A DNA stretch of 64,000 nucleotides, from positions 62,001-126,000 of the forward strand of contig NZ_QZWZ01000013.1 in the NCBI RefSeq assembly GCF_003601975.1, written 5' to 3'. This document shows, piece after piece, positions 53,706-61,198 of this stretch. The notes beneath the pieces were generated by a model. That model was not told where the DNA came from and did no database searches. It saw only the letters and a program-made list of their open reading frames with translations. This DNA is from Mesorhizobium waimense (lineage in GTDB: Bacteria; Pseudomonadota; Alphaproteobacteria; Rhizobiales; Rhizobiaceae). The translations under genes were made by a program, and so were the position numbers. Position 1 is the first letter of the stretch. The number at the start of each line of letters is the position of its first letter.

Positions 53706-55370
53706 ATGAGAGTCAGCCTTTTCAACCAACTTATGCGTGCGGGCGCCAGTCGCCGCGATGTGCTGAAGGGAGCGGCCGGCATGGCTGCGCTGTCAGCGGC
53801 ATCGGGCGTGGGTCTCGGCGCATTGACGCGTCCGGCCTTCGCGGCCGATGATCTGCGCGCGCAGATCCTGCAGGTTCCCGGCGTCGGCAAGGGTCAACCG
53901 ACGGACGCCGACTTCCAGAAGGTCGGCGAGATGTGCCTTGGCGCCACCAAGGCCAGTGTCAAGCAAGGAGAGTTCGCCGGTGTCGAACTCACCTTCATGG
54001 GCCTCAATAACCAGAACCTGCACAATGTGCTGTACCGCGGCTTCCTGAAGGCGTGGGAAGACTATACCGGGGCCAAGTTCACCTGGATCGACCTGGCACA
54101 GGCTGACTACGGCGCCCGTCTGCAACAGTCGATCGCCACAGGCACCGTCGACTTCGACGTCATCGAAATGGGTGCGCCCTTCGAAGGCGACGTTTGCGGC
54201 AAGGGCCTGGCCTCCGAGATGCCGGACTGGGTCAAGAAGCAGATCGAAATGGACGACCTGGTCAACTATCTGAAGCCGCCTGTCGGCACATGGGACGGCA
54301 AGCAGTATCGCGTGACCGTGGACGGCGACGCGCACAACTTCAACTATCGCACCGATGTCTTCTCCGACAAGGGTCTCGCCGACGCCTGGAAAGCCGCCGG
54401 CAATGCAACGCCGTGGGGCGTGCCGACCACCTGGCAGCAGGTGCAGGCCGTGACCAAATTCCTCAAGGGCCAGAAGTTCAACGGCCAGGACGTCTACGGT
54501 TATCTCGACGCGCCCAAGGCCTGGGGCGGTTTCGGCTTCTACTTCCTTGGCAGCCGGGCCACCGCCTATGCCAAGCATCCGGATGACAAGGCCTGGCTGT
54601 TCGACGCCGACACGATGAAGCCGCGCATCAACAATCCGGCCTGGGTGCGCGCCATCCAGGATGTGATCGACGCGCTGCCTTTCGAACCGGCCGACCAGAT
54701 CAATGCCGATCCCAACACCACTGGCTTCAGCCAGTTCCTCGCCGGTACCGGCTCGATGATCCCGTGGTGGGGCGACATCGGCTCCAACGCCAAGACCAAC
54801 GATTCCTCGGTCATCGGCGATACGGTCGGCTTCTCGATCCTGCCCGGCTCGGACGATGTCTACAATTCCAAGACCGGCAAATGGGACACGCTTGCGAGCG
54901 GTCCGAACTTTTCGCCGAACTGCGCCTATCTCGGCTGGGGCGTCTATGTCATGGCCCGCGTCGACAGCGACGAAAAGAAGAAGAAGGCCGCCTGGTCGGC
55001 GGCAGCCCATCTCGGCGGCAAGGACCTGTCGCTCTGGTGCGCGGCGTATCCGTCGGGCTTCCAGCCCTACCGCAACAGCCATTTCAACATTCCGGAATGG
55101 GTGGCGGCCGGCTACGACGAGGCGTTCATCACCTCGTATCTCAAGTCGGAGGCCGACAGCTACAACCATCCAAATGCGGCGATCGAGCCGCGCATCCCCG
55201 GCATCTTCCAGTACTACAGCGCTGCCGAGGACATTTTGGCCAACACCTTTGCCGGCAAGATGAAGGCGCAGGAAGGCGCCGACGCCATCGCCGCCGCCTG
55301 GGAGAAGCTTACCGATCAACTCGGCCGCGAGAACCAGATCAAGCTCTACAAGGCCTCGCTTGGCGTGTAG
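53706..55370 (+). CDS. Extracellular sugar-binding protein, large, Tat-exported
   Basis: A 554-residue family-1 type binding protein, longer than the usual ~420 residues. The N-terminus has a twin-arginine signal (ASRRDVLKGAAGMAALSAAS) with a likely cleavage site after AFAAD. MGLNNQNLHNVLYRGFLKAW and EDYTGAKFTWIDLAQADYGA start the mature domain; AGTGSMIPWWGDIGSNAK and GFSILPGSDDVYNSKTGKW are mid-domain. The ATG follows GGGAGGAACGAG. Permease genes follow a strong hairpin. It delivers an unidentified sugar. Confidence 0.9.
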   Translation: MRVSLFNQLMRAGASRRDVLKGAAGMAALSAASGVGLGALTRPAFAADDLRAQILQVPGVGKGQPTDADFQKVGEMCLGATKASVKQGEFAGVELTFMGLNNQNLHNVLYRGFLKAWEDYTGAKFTWIDLAQADYGARLQQSIATGTVDFDVIEMGAPFEGDVCGKGLASEMPDWVKKQIEMDDLVNYLKPPVGTWDGKQYRVTVDGDAHNFNYRTDVFSDKGLADAWKAAGNATPWGVPTTWQQVQAVTKFLKGQKFNGQDVYGYLDAPKAWGGFGFYFLGSRATAYAKHPDDKAWLFDADTMKPRINNPAWVRAIQDVIDALPFEPADQINADPNTTGFSQFLAGTGSMIPWWGDIGSNAKTNDSSVIGDTVGFSILPGSDDVYNSKTGKWDTLASGPNFSPNCAYLGWGVYVMARVDSDEKKKKAAWSAAAHLGGKDLSLWCAAYPSGFQPYRNSHFNIPEWVAAGYDEAFITSYLKSEADSYNHPNAAIEPRIPGIFQYYSAAEDILANTFAGKMKAQEGADAIAAAWEKLTDQLGRENQIKLYKASLGV

Positions 55371-55390
55371 GTTGATTGGATTGTGAACAA

Positions 55391-55419
55391 AGGTCCGGCG
55401 GTGCAAAGCCACCGGACCT
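55391..55419 (+). terminator. Intercistronic hairpin between binding-protein and permease genes
   Basis: AGGTCCGG pairs with CCGGACCT, and the stem continues imperfectly inward around a GCAAA loop. Such hairpins are known to stabilise the binding-protein mRNA and reduce downstream expression. There is no T-run. Confidence 0.6.
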
Positions 55420-55462
55420 GACCGGCTAGGTCGGTCGTAGGGCCTATCAATGGACGAGACGC

Positions 55463-56584
55463 GTGGCTGACCAGACCTTGCCCACCAATGCATGGCCGGC
55501 AAACGCCGTTCCATCTGATCTGATAGCACCGGGCCGCAAGCGGCTCGGCCGGGCATTAATGGCCGTTGCGACGCTCGGTCTCTTGGCAATCATCGCAGTC
55601 CAGATCCTGTACAAGACGGAAGTCGACACCATTGGCTTCGAGACCTGGCGGCCGGTCGTCTATGCCTACATGCTTTGGGGCGTGGCAATCGGCATCGGCC
55701 AGGTGCTGACGCGCGGCGAAGACGGCCAGCGCGCGCTGTTTCTGCTGCCGGCGCTCTTGTTCACCATCGCCATGGTGATCTTTCCAACGCTGTTCGGCTT
55801 CTACATCGCGCTGACCGACTGGAACCTCAGTTCCATCACCGGCCGGAAATTCAATGGGCTCGACAATTTCTGGCAGATGCTGGCCGACCCGTACTACCGC
55901 AACGCGCTGTTCAATATGGTGCTCTATGTGCTCGCCGTGCTGGTCGAATATGCCATCGCCTTCGGCCTCGCCCTGCTCCTAAACGCGCAGATCCGGGCAC
56001 GCAAATTCTTCCGCGTCGTCTTCCTGATGCCCTTGATGCTGTCGCCGGTCGCGGTGTCGTGGATGGTGGGCAAATCGATAATGGAATACAGGTTCGGGCC
56101 AGCCGCGACGCTGGCACGCTATCTCGGCTGGGAAAACCCTGCCTTCTTCTCGGATCCGATCACCGCCCGCATCTCGATCATGGTACTGGATGCTTGGACC
56201 TTCATCCCGTTCATGATGATCATGCTGCTCGCCGGCCTCCAGGCGATGTCGCGCGAGGTGCTGGAGGCGGCGCGCGTCGACGGCGCCACGCCCTGGCAGA
56301 CTTTCTGGCAGGTCACCTTCCCACTGATGCTGCCGGTGTCGGTAACGGCGGTGATCCTGCGCATCATCTTCAAGCTGAAACTGGCCGACATCATCATCAC
56401 CGTGACCTCGGGCGGTCCAGGCGGGGCCACCGATTCAGTGTCGAGCTTCATCTATCGCGAGTACCGCGACCGTTCGAATGTCGGTTACGGCACCATGCTG
56501 GCGATGGCCTACCTCGTCATCATCGTCGTGTTCGTGACGTGGCTGTTGAAATTCGCCAACCGCTTTGTACGCAACGTCAATTAG
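55463..56584 (+). CDS. Sugar ABC transporter permease, MalF/UgpA type
   Basis: A 373-residue membrane protein with a GTG start. Two extra N-terminal helices (about 30-47 and 65-80) precede the standard six-helix permease core, beginning ALFLLPALLFTIAMVIFPTL. The EAA loop is EVLEAARVDGATPWQTFWQV (about residue 268). It partners the MalG-type protein encoded 14 bp downstream, and probably the ATPase at 52331. Substrate unknown. Confidence 0.92.
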   Translation: MADQTLPTNAWPANAVPSDLIAPGRKRLGRALMAVATLGLLAIIAVQILYKTEVDTIGFETWRPVVYAYMLWGVAIGIGQVLTRGEDGQRALFLLPALLFTIAMVIFPTLFGFYIALTDWNLSSITGRKFNGLDNFWQMLADPYYRNALFNMVLYVLAVLVEYAIAFGLALLLNAQIRARKFFRVVFLMPLMLSPVAVSWMVGKSIMEYRFGPAATLARYLGWENPAFFSDPITARISIMVLDAWTFIPFMMIMLLAGLQAMSREVLEAARVDGATPWQTFWQVTFPLMLPVSVTAVILRIIFKLKLADIIITVTSGGPGGATDSVSSFIYREYRDRSNVGYGTMLAMAYLVIIVVFVTWLLKFANRFVRNVN

Positions 56585-56598
56585 GGTCGGCGGGAAAC

Positions 56599-57516
56599 AT
56601 GAGCGTACAGACAACCGACTATACCGCTTCCGAAATCCGCTCGCCGGCGAGCTTTGTCGCCAACCGCGTCTTCATCTATGGCGCGCTGGCCTTCTGGGCC
56701 TTCATCTGCCTGTTCCCGATCTATTGGACGATAACCACCTCGTTCAAGACCGCAGTCGACGTCACCCAGGGCCATCTCATCCCGTTCGTCGACTTCCAGC
56801 CGGACTGGAAGGGCTGGCGCTCGCTCGGCCTGTCGCCGGACTCGATCTTCCGGACCTCGACGGTGCGCGACGAGTTCCTCAAGCGCTTCATGAATTCGGT
56901 CATCACCTCGGTCGGCGCGTCGAGCCTTGCCATCGTCATCGGCAGCCTCGCTGCCTATGGGCTCACCCGCTACCGCTATCACTTCGCCTGGTTCAAGAAC
57001 GAGGACATCTCCTTCTTCTTCCTGTCGCAGTTGATCCTGCCGCCGGTCGTTCTAGCCCTGCCCTTCCTCGTGCTCTACCGGGAAGTCGGCCTGCTCGACA
57101 CGCGCATCGGTCTTATCCTGCTCTACACGCTGATGGTGCTGCCGATCGTCATCTGGATCATGCGCGACCAGTTCAACTCGATCCCGGTCGAGCTGGAGGA
57201 AGCCGCACTCGTCGACGGCCTGACGATCTGGGGCGCCTTCTTCCGCATCGTTATGCCGATCGCGCTGCCTGGTATGGTCGCCGCCTTCATCCTGGCTATG
57301 GTGCTGTGCTGGAACGAGTATTTCTTCGCCGCCCTCCTGACCTCGACCGACGCCAAGACCATTCCCGTGATGGTGGCCAGCCAGACCGGATCGCAAGGCA
57401 TCAACTGGTGGTCGATGGCGGCACTCGCCACCGCGGCCATAGCACCGCTTGCCGTCATCGGCATCGCGCTGGAACGCTACCTGATCATGGGTATGACGGC
57501 CGGGGCGGTGAAGTAG
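56599..57516 (+). CDS. Sugar ABC transporter permease, MalG/UgpE type
   Basis: A 305-residue permease starting MSVQTTDYTASEIRSPASFV at the ATG after CGGGAAAC. Six helices, and the EAA loop is ELEEAALVDGLTIWGAFFRI (about residue 195). A periplasmic loop (about 55-95) carries DFQPDWKGWRSLGLSPDSIF. It is the last gene of the importer operon; the next gene is convergent on the other strand. Confidence 0.92.
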   Translation: MSVQTTDYTASEIRSPASFVANRVFIYGALAFWAFICLFPIYWTITTSFKTAVDVTQGHLIPFVDFQPDWKGWRSLGLSPDSIFRTSTVRDEFLKRFMNSVITSVGASSLAIVIGSLAAYGLTRYRYHFAWFKNEDISFFFLSQLILPPVVLALPFLVLYREVGLLDTRIGLILLYTLMVLPIVIWIMRDQFNSIPVELEEAALVDGLTIWGAFFRIVMPIALPGMVAAFILAMVLCWNEYFFAALLTSTDAKTIPVMVASQTGSQGINWWSMAALATAAIAPLAVIGIALERYLIMGMTAGAVK

Positions 57517-57536
57517 GCGACTGGCTGATTGCCTGG

Positions 57537-58016
57537 TCACCCGAGGAATACGGATCTTATCCGGTCGCGAAAGATCTCGGCAGTTGCTGCGGTGCCGAAG
57601 TCGCGGGTCTCAAATCGCTCCCCTTTCACCGTCGTCAGGACAACCCTGAAGGTAGGATCTCCGCTGTCCCACTCGATCATTCGCAGGCTGAAATCGGCAA
57701 CGTCATCCGGACTGAAATGATACCGGCGCAGAAAGATCGGGTTGCGCGTCACTATGTCGATGCGACTGCGCCTGACGATCCAGCGCACTGCCGGGCTGAA
57801 AACTGCCGCGAGTGCAATTGGGATGCCGACGGCATAGGCGCCAAGAATGATGAGCAGGAAGAACGGGCTGACGACGTTCGGCGGCCAGACGCCGCGGTAG
57901 AGTTCCCATGTCGGAACGGCGATACAGAAGAGACCGGCAAGACCGAGAAGCAGGCGCTTGGCGACGTGCATCGGGATGTCGTGCCGCAACCGGCCATCGC
58001 TGCCTATCTCGTCCAT
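57537..58016 (-). CDS. Hypothetical membrane protein with cytosolic C-terminal domain
   Basis: A 159-residue protein starting MDEIGSDGRLRHDIPMHVAK at the ATG that follows GGGAGGCC. Two helices (about 20-38 and 50-72: FFLLIILGAYAVGIPIALAA) are followed by a soluble domain with DIVTRNPIFLRRYHFSPDDV, which resembles PH-like membrane-associated domains seen after two-helix anchors. No family is certain. It is convergent with the permease gene and lies 97 bp from the creatininase-family gene. Confidence 0.7.
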   Translation of the reverse strand: MDEIGSDGRLRHDIPMHVAKRLLLGLAGLFCIAVPTWELYRGVWPPNVVSPFFLLIILGAYAVGIPIALAAVFSPAVRWIVRRSRIDIVTRNPIFLRRYHFSPDDVADFSLRMIEWDSGDPTFRVVLTTVKGERFETRDFGTAATAEIFRDRIRSVFLG

Positions 58017-58113
58017 TCGAGGCCTCCCACCTAACCATGGCGGCCGAAGGTGAAAAAGACGTAGCAATGGCCTTGTCAAATGTGCCGCCGGTTCATGGAC
58101 GCCTCAACTGACG

Positions 58114-58851
58114 TCAGGTCGACAAGATGGCCCGCAAATGATGGAGGATCATGGCGACGCCCTCCTGCCCCATCTCCGCCGAGGCGTCTGGGGCGCTCGC
58201 CGTGTACCAGCCCGTGTTGTCGGCGAAACGGGCGGCGTCGACCGCTTCGGGGCAGAGCGCCAACATCAGCGAGGTCTCACCGATGCCGGCATGGTCGAAC
58301 GGGTATTTGCCATTCATGGTCGCCGGCATCAGCGGATGCACCTGCACCCAGTTGAAGAAATTGGCGCCTTGCCCGGCATAGTAGTCAGCCATCGCCTCGG
58401 ACCCCCACCAGCCCTCACCGCGCTGCTTTTCGAGGAAGCGGAAGATTGCCTGCCTGCCGGCGGTCTTGAAGGCGAGATCGGTCGGCATGCCGGCGGCGAA
58501 ATTCTCGGTCTGGTGATGGATGATGGCGTGGACGTTGCGAAAGCCGATGCGCAGCAGGCTGTAGAACAATTCCTCAGCGAACGGCGCCAGCGCGTTGCCG
58601 CCGACCTGCACCGAGCCGCTGCCTTCCGGCGGCGCCACGGCATAACTCGCCGCGCCATAATAGAAAGGCGGCAGGATGACGAGGTCGGCTTCCTTCTCGA
58701 ACAGCTCCAGCGTCTTGACGACGGCCAGCGTGTCCATGCCGACGGCCATGTGCTCGCCGTGGTATTCGAGCACGCCGAGCGGCAGCACGACCGGCCAGTT
58801 CCCCGCAATCGCACTGCGGATCTGGTGCGGCAGCATCAACTCATAGCGCAT
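58114..58851 (-). CDS. Creatininase-family protein, divergent
   Basis: A 245-residue protein with the creatininase fold. LPLGVLEYHGEHMAVGMDTL (about residues 23-42) retains the metal-binding Glu, His and Asp of the E-x-H-G-x-H-x5-D motif. The second motif, normally NGHGGN or NGHYEN, is replaced by IIHHQTENFAAG (about residue 110). HAGIGETSLMLALCPEAVD is the usual C-terminal block. Family members hydrolyse cyclic amides or related C-N bonds. It is 4 bp downstream of the SIS gene, so the two are coupled; in this setting it may act on a sugar derivative. Confidence 0.82.
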   Translation of the reverse strand: MRYELMLPHQIRSAIAGNWPVVLPLGVLEYHGEHMAVGMDTLAVVKTLELFEKEADLVILPPFYYGAASYAVAPPEGSGSVQVGGNALAPFAEELFYSLLRIGFRNVHAIIHHQTENFAAGMPTDLAFKTAGRQAIFRFLEKQRGEGWWGSEAMADYYAGQGANFFNWVQVHPLMPATMNGKYPFDHAGIGETSLMLALCPEAVDAARFADNTGWYTASAPDASAEMGQEGVAMILHHLRAILST

Positions 58852-58855
58852 GCCC

Positions 58856-59422
58856 CTACTCCAAATTGGTGTGGCGAGCGCGCATCGCCTCTGGCGTCGC
58901 GCCGGTGAGGTCCTTGAGCTTCAGCACCATCACCTCGAAGAGCAGGAACAGCGCACCTTCGAACAGCGAGCCCATAGGAAGCACCGAGGTCTTTGCCGTG
59001 CCCTGGTCACTGGCCATGGTCTGCGCCGGAATGAGCAAGGTGAAGTCCGCGCGCCTGGCGGCGCTGCTTGCTGCCTCAGCGGTGAGCAGCAACACCTTCG
59101 AGCCCGCATCACGGGCAACCTGCATCAGGGTCAGCACGGTCGTCGTCTCGCCCGGACCGGAACTGACCAGGAAGACATCGCCCTCACCCAGCGGCGGCGT
59201 GGTCATGTCGCCGACCACCGACACCGGCAAGCCGAGATGGTGGAGCCGCATGGCGAAACCCTTGACCTCCAGCGCTTCGCGGCCACAGCCATAGACAGCG
59301 ATTTTTCCGGCGCCGGCCAGCATGGCGCAAGCGGCATCGATCTGGCTCTCGTCGACCCGCGCAAGCACCTTGCTGAGTTCACCCAGTGCGGTGTCGAACA
59401 GGGTCGTTCCGATGCCGGTCAT
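58856..59422 (-). CDS. SIS-domain sugar-phosphate isomerase, HxlB-like
   Basis: A 188-residue single SIS-domain protein. KIAVYGCGREALEVKGFAMR, HHLGLPVSVVGDMTTPPLGE and FLVSSGPGETTTVLTLM carry the sugar-phosphate binding loop. The pattern is closest to 6-phospho-3-hexuloisomerase and GutQ-type isomerases. It begins MTGIGTTLFDTALGELSKVL. Operon with the creatininase-family gene, divergent from the aldo/keto reductase gene. The substrate is probably a phosphorylated ketose. Confidence 0.88.
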   Translation of the reverse strand: MTGIGTTLFDTALGELSKVLARVDESQIDAACAMLAGAGKIAVYGCGREALEVKGFAMRLHHLGLPVSVVGDMTTPPLGEGDVFLVSSGPGETTTVLTLMQVARDAGSKVLLLTAEAASSAARRADFTLLIPAQTMASDQGTAKTSVLPMGSLFEGALFLLFEVMVLKLKDLTGATPEAMRARHTNLE

Positions 59423-59610
59423 ACGCGTTACACCCGCTTGCGGGACCAGAAAAACGATCGCGATCCGTTCTTCACGTTTCTCCCGAACAGCTTGTTTTTG
59501 TTCATGCTATCACCGCGAAAATTCGTGTCCAACGGCGCTCTGTGCTTTTGCTGTGCCACCAGCATGATAGTGTCATGTCAGACAAATCAATCCCGGGAAA
59601 ATGGCAGGAC

Positions 59611-60633
59611 ATGAAGACACGGCATTTCGACCGCATCGGTAATGGCGGCATAGACTTCACCGAGCTCGGCTTCGGCACGGCGCCGCTCGGCAACCTCTAC
59701 CGCGCCGTCTCCGACGAGGATGCCAACGCCACGCTGGAAGCGGCATGGCGGACCGGCTGCCGCTACTTCGACACCGCCCCGCTCTACGGGCTCGGCCTAT
59801 CGGAAACGCGGCTCAATCCGTTCCTGCGCGGCAAGAAGCGCGACGACTACGTGCTGTCGAGCAAGGTCGGGCGCATCATGCGCGCCTGTCCGCCCGACCA
59901 GCGCACCGGCATCGGCAAGTTCTTCGACACGCCTTCGCGCCGAGAAGTCTACGACTACAGCTATGACGGAGTCATGCGCTCCTTCGAGGCCTCGCTGGAG
60001 CGCCTCGGCGTCGACCGCATCGACATCCTCTTCGTGCACGATGTCGACATCTTCACCCATGGCAGCAAAGCAGCCGCGGACCAGCGCATCGAGGAGTTCA
60101 TGCGCTCCGGCTATTACGGACTTCTTTCCCTGCGCGACCAGGGCGTGATCAAGGCGTTCGGCGGCGGCATCAACGAATGGCAGGTCTGCCAGACGCTGGC
60201 CGAGCGCGGCGACTTCGACCTCTTCCTCCTGGCCGGGCGCTATACGCTGCTGGAACAGGAGGCGCTGGCCTCCTTCCTGCCGCTCTGCCAGGAACGCGGG
60301 ATCGGCATCGTTCTCGGCGGCCCCTACAATTCCGGCATCTTGGCGACGGGACCGACGCCCGGCGCCTATTACAACTACTCCGAGGCGCCGCAGGACATCC
60401 TGGACCGCGTCGCCCGCATCGAAGCCGTTTGCACACGCCACGGCGTGCGCCTGATCGAGGCGGCGCTGCAGTTTCCGCTGCTGCATCCCTCGGTGGTGTC
60501 CGTGATCCCCGGCGGCCAGCGGCCGAGCGAGGTCGAAAGCAACCGCTCGCTGTTCGACGCCAGGCTGCCGGCAGCGCTGTGGGACGACCTCAAGCAGGAA
60601 GGGCTGATGCGCGCGGATGCGCCGACGGTATAG
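59611..60633 (+). CDS. Aldo/keto reductase, aldose (fucose/threo-aldose) dehydrogenase-like
   Basis: A 340-residue AKR. It begins MKTRHFDRIGNGGIDFTELG; GFGTAPLGNLYRAVSDEDAN and YFDTAPLYGLGLSETRL give the catalytic Asp and Tyr, and the Lys is in VLSSKVGRIM. RIDILFVHDVDIFTHGSK is also typical. Closest in pattern to D-threo-aldose 1-dehydrogenase (fucose dehydrogenase) and pyridoxal dehydrogenase. An upstream in-frame ATG at 59575 would add 12 residues. Together with the mutarotase and kinase it suggests 6-deoxy-hexose or pentose oxidation. Confidence 0.87.
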   Translation: MKTRHFDRIGNGGIDFTELGFGTAPLGNLYRAVSDEDANATLEAAWRTGCRYFDTAPLYGLGLSETRLNPFLRGKKRDDYVLSSKVGRIMRACPPDQRTGIGKFFDTPSRREVYDYSYDGVMRSFEASLERLGVDRIDILFVHDVDIFTHGSKAAADQRIEEFMRSGYYGLLSLRDQGVIKAFGGGINEWQVCQTLAERGDFDLFLLAGRYTLLEQEALASFLPLCQERGIGIVLGGPYNSGILATGPTPGAYYNYSEAPQDILDRVARIEAVCTRHGVRLIEAALQFPLLHPSVVSVIPGGQRPSEVESNRSLFDARLPAALWDDLKQEGLMRADAPTV

Positions 60634-60680
60634 GGCGGCTTTCCTTCTCGGCAGAGGCGGCCTCTATCAGAAGGCAAAAG

Positions 60681-60704
60681 AAAAGCCGGGCAAGCCCGGC
60701 TTTT
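60681..60704. terminator. Bidirectional terminator between the AKR gene and hupB
   Basis: AAAAGCCGGGC pairs with GCCCGGCTTTT around an AA loop. T-runs lie on both sides when read in each direction, so it should end both convergent transcripts. Confidence 0.85.
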
Positions 60705-60726
60705 CTGATCTTAAAAGAAAAAGGTC

Positions 60727-60999
60727 TTAGTTGACCGCGTCCTTGAGGCCCTTGCCGGCCGAAAACTTCGGCACGGTGCGTGCCGGAATCTTCACTTCCG
60801 CGCCGGTCTGCGGGTTGCGGCCGGTCGATGCAGCGCGCTTTGACACGGTGAAATTTCCGAAGCCGACAAGCCGGACATCGCCGCCCTTCTTCAGTTCGCC
60901 AGTGATCACGGAAAACACCGCATCGACGGCAGACTGTGCGTCACCCTTCGAAATGCTCGCAGCGTCGGCGACAGCGGACACCAGTTCGTTCTTGTTCAT
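60727..60999 (-). CDS. hupB: DNA-binding protein HU-beta
   Basis: A 90-residue histone-like protein that bends DNA and compacts the nucleoid. It begins MNKNELVSAVADAASISKGD; DVRLVGFGNFTVSKRAASTG and RNPQTGAEVKIPARTVPKFS are the beta-arm and DNA-intercalating Pro region. Length matches the family. The GGAAGGAA ribosome site supports the ATG at 60999. It is downstream of lon, separated by a terminator. Confidence 0.97.
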   Translation of the reverse strand: MNKNELVSAVADAASISKGDAQSAVDAVFSVITGELKKGGDVRLVGFGNFTVSKRAASTGRNPQTGAEVKIPARTVPKFSAGKGLKDAVN

Positions 61000-61144
61000 C
61001 AAAATTTCCTTCCATGAGAAAACCGGAAGAACACTCGACTCATCCGGCAGGAAAGGGACTTTAGAAAGAAGCGTTCCTGCAACCAAGTCGAAAAAGCAGC
61101 AAGAGGTCGAAAAAAGCCCGGAATTCCGCGGTTTTTCACATGAA

Positions 61145-61169
61145 AAAGCCGGGCGCAAGGCCCGGCTTT
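61145..61169 (-). terminator. Terminator of lon
   Basis: AAAGCCGGGC pairs with GCCCGGCTTT around a GCAAG loop; the minus strand continues TTC after the T tract formed by 61143-61147. It is 30 bp after the lon stop. The stem is nearly identical to that of the terminator at 60681. Confidence 0.8.
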
Positions 61170-61198
61170 CGTTTTGTGCGTTGCAACTTTAGCTAAAA

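Noticed and set aside
53793..55589. 598-residue open frame antisense to the binding-protein gene
   Set aside because: Shadow frame; composition is the mirror of the real gene and it has no motif or ribosome site.
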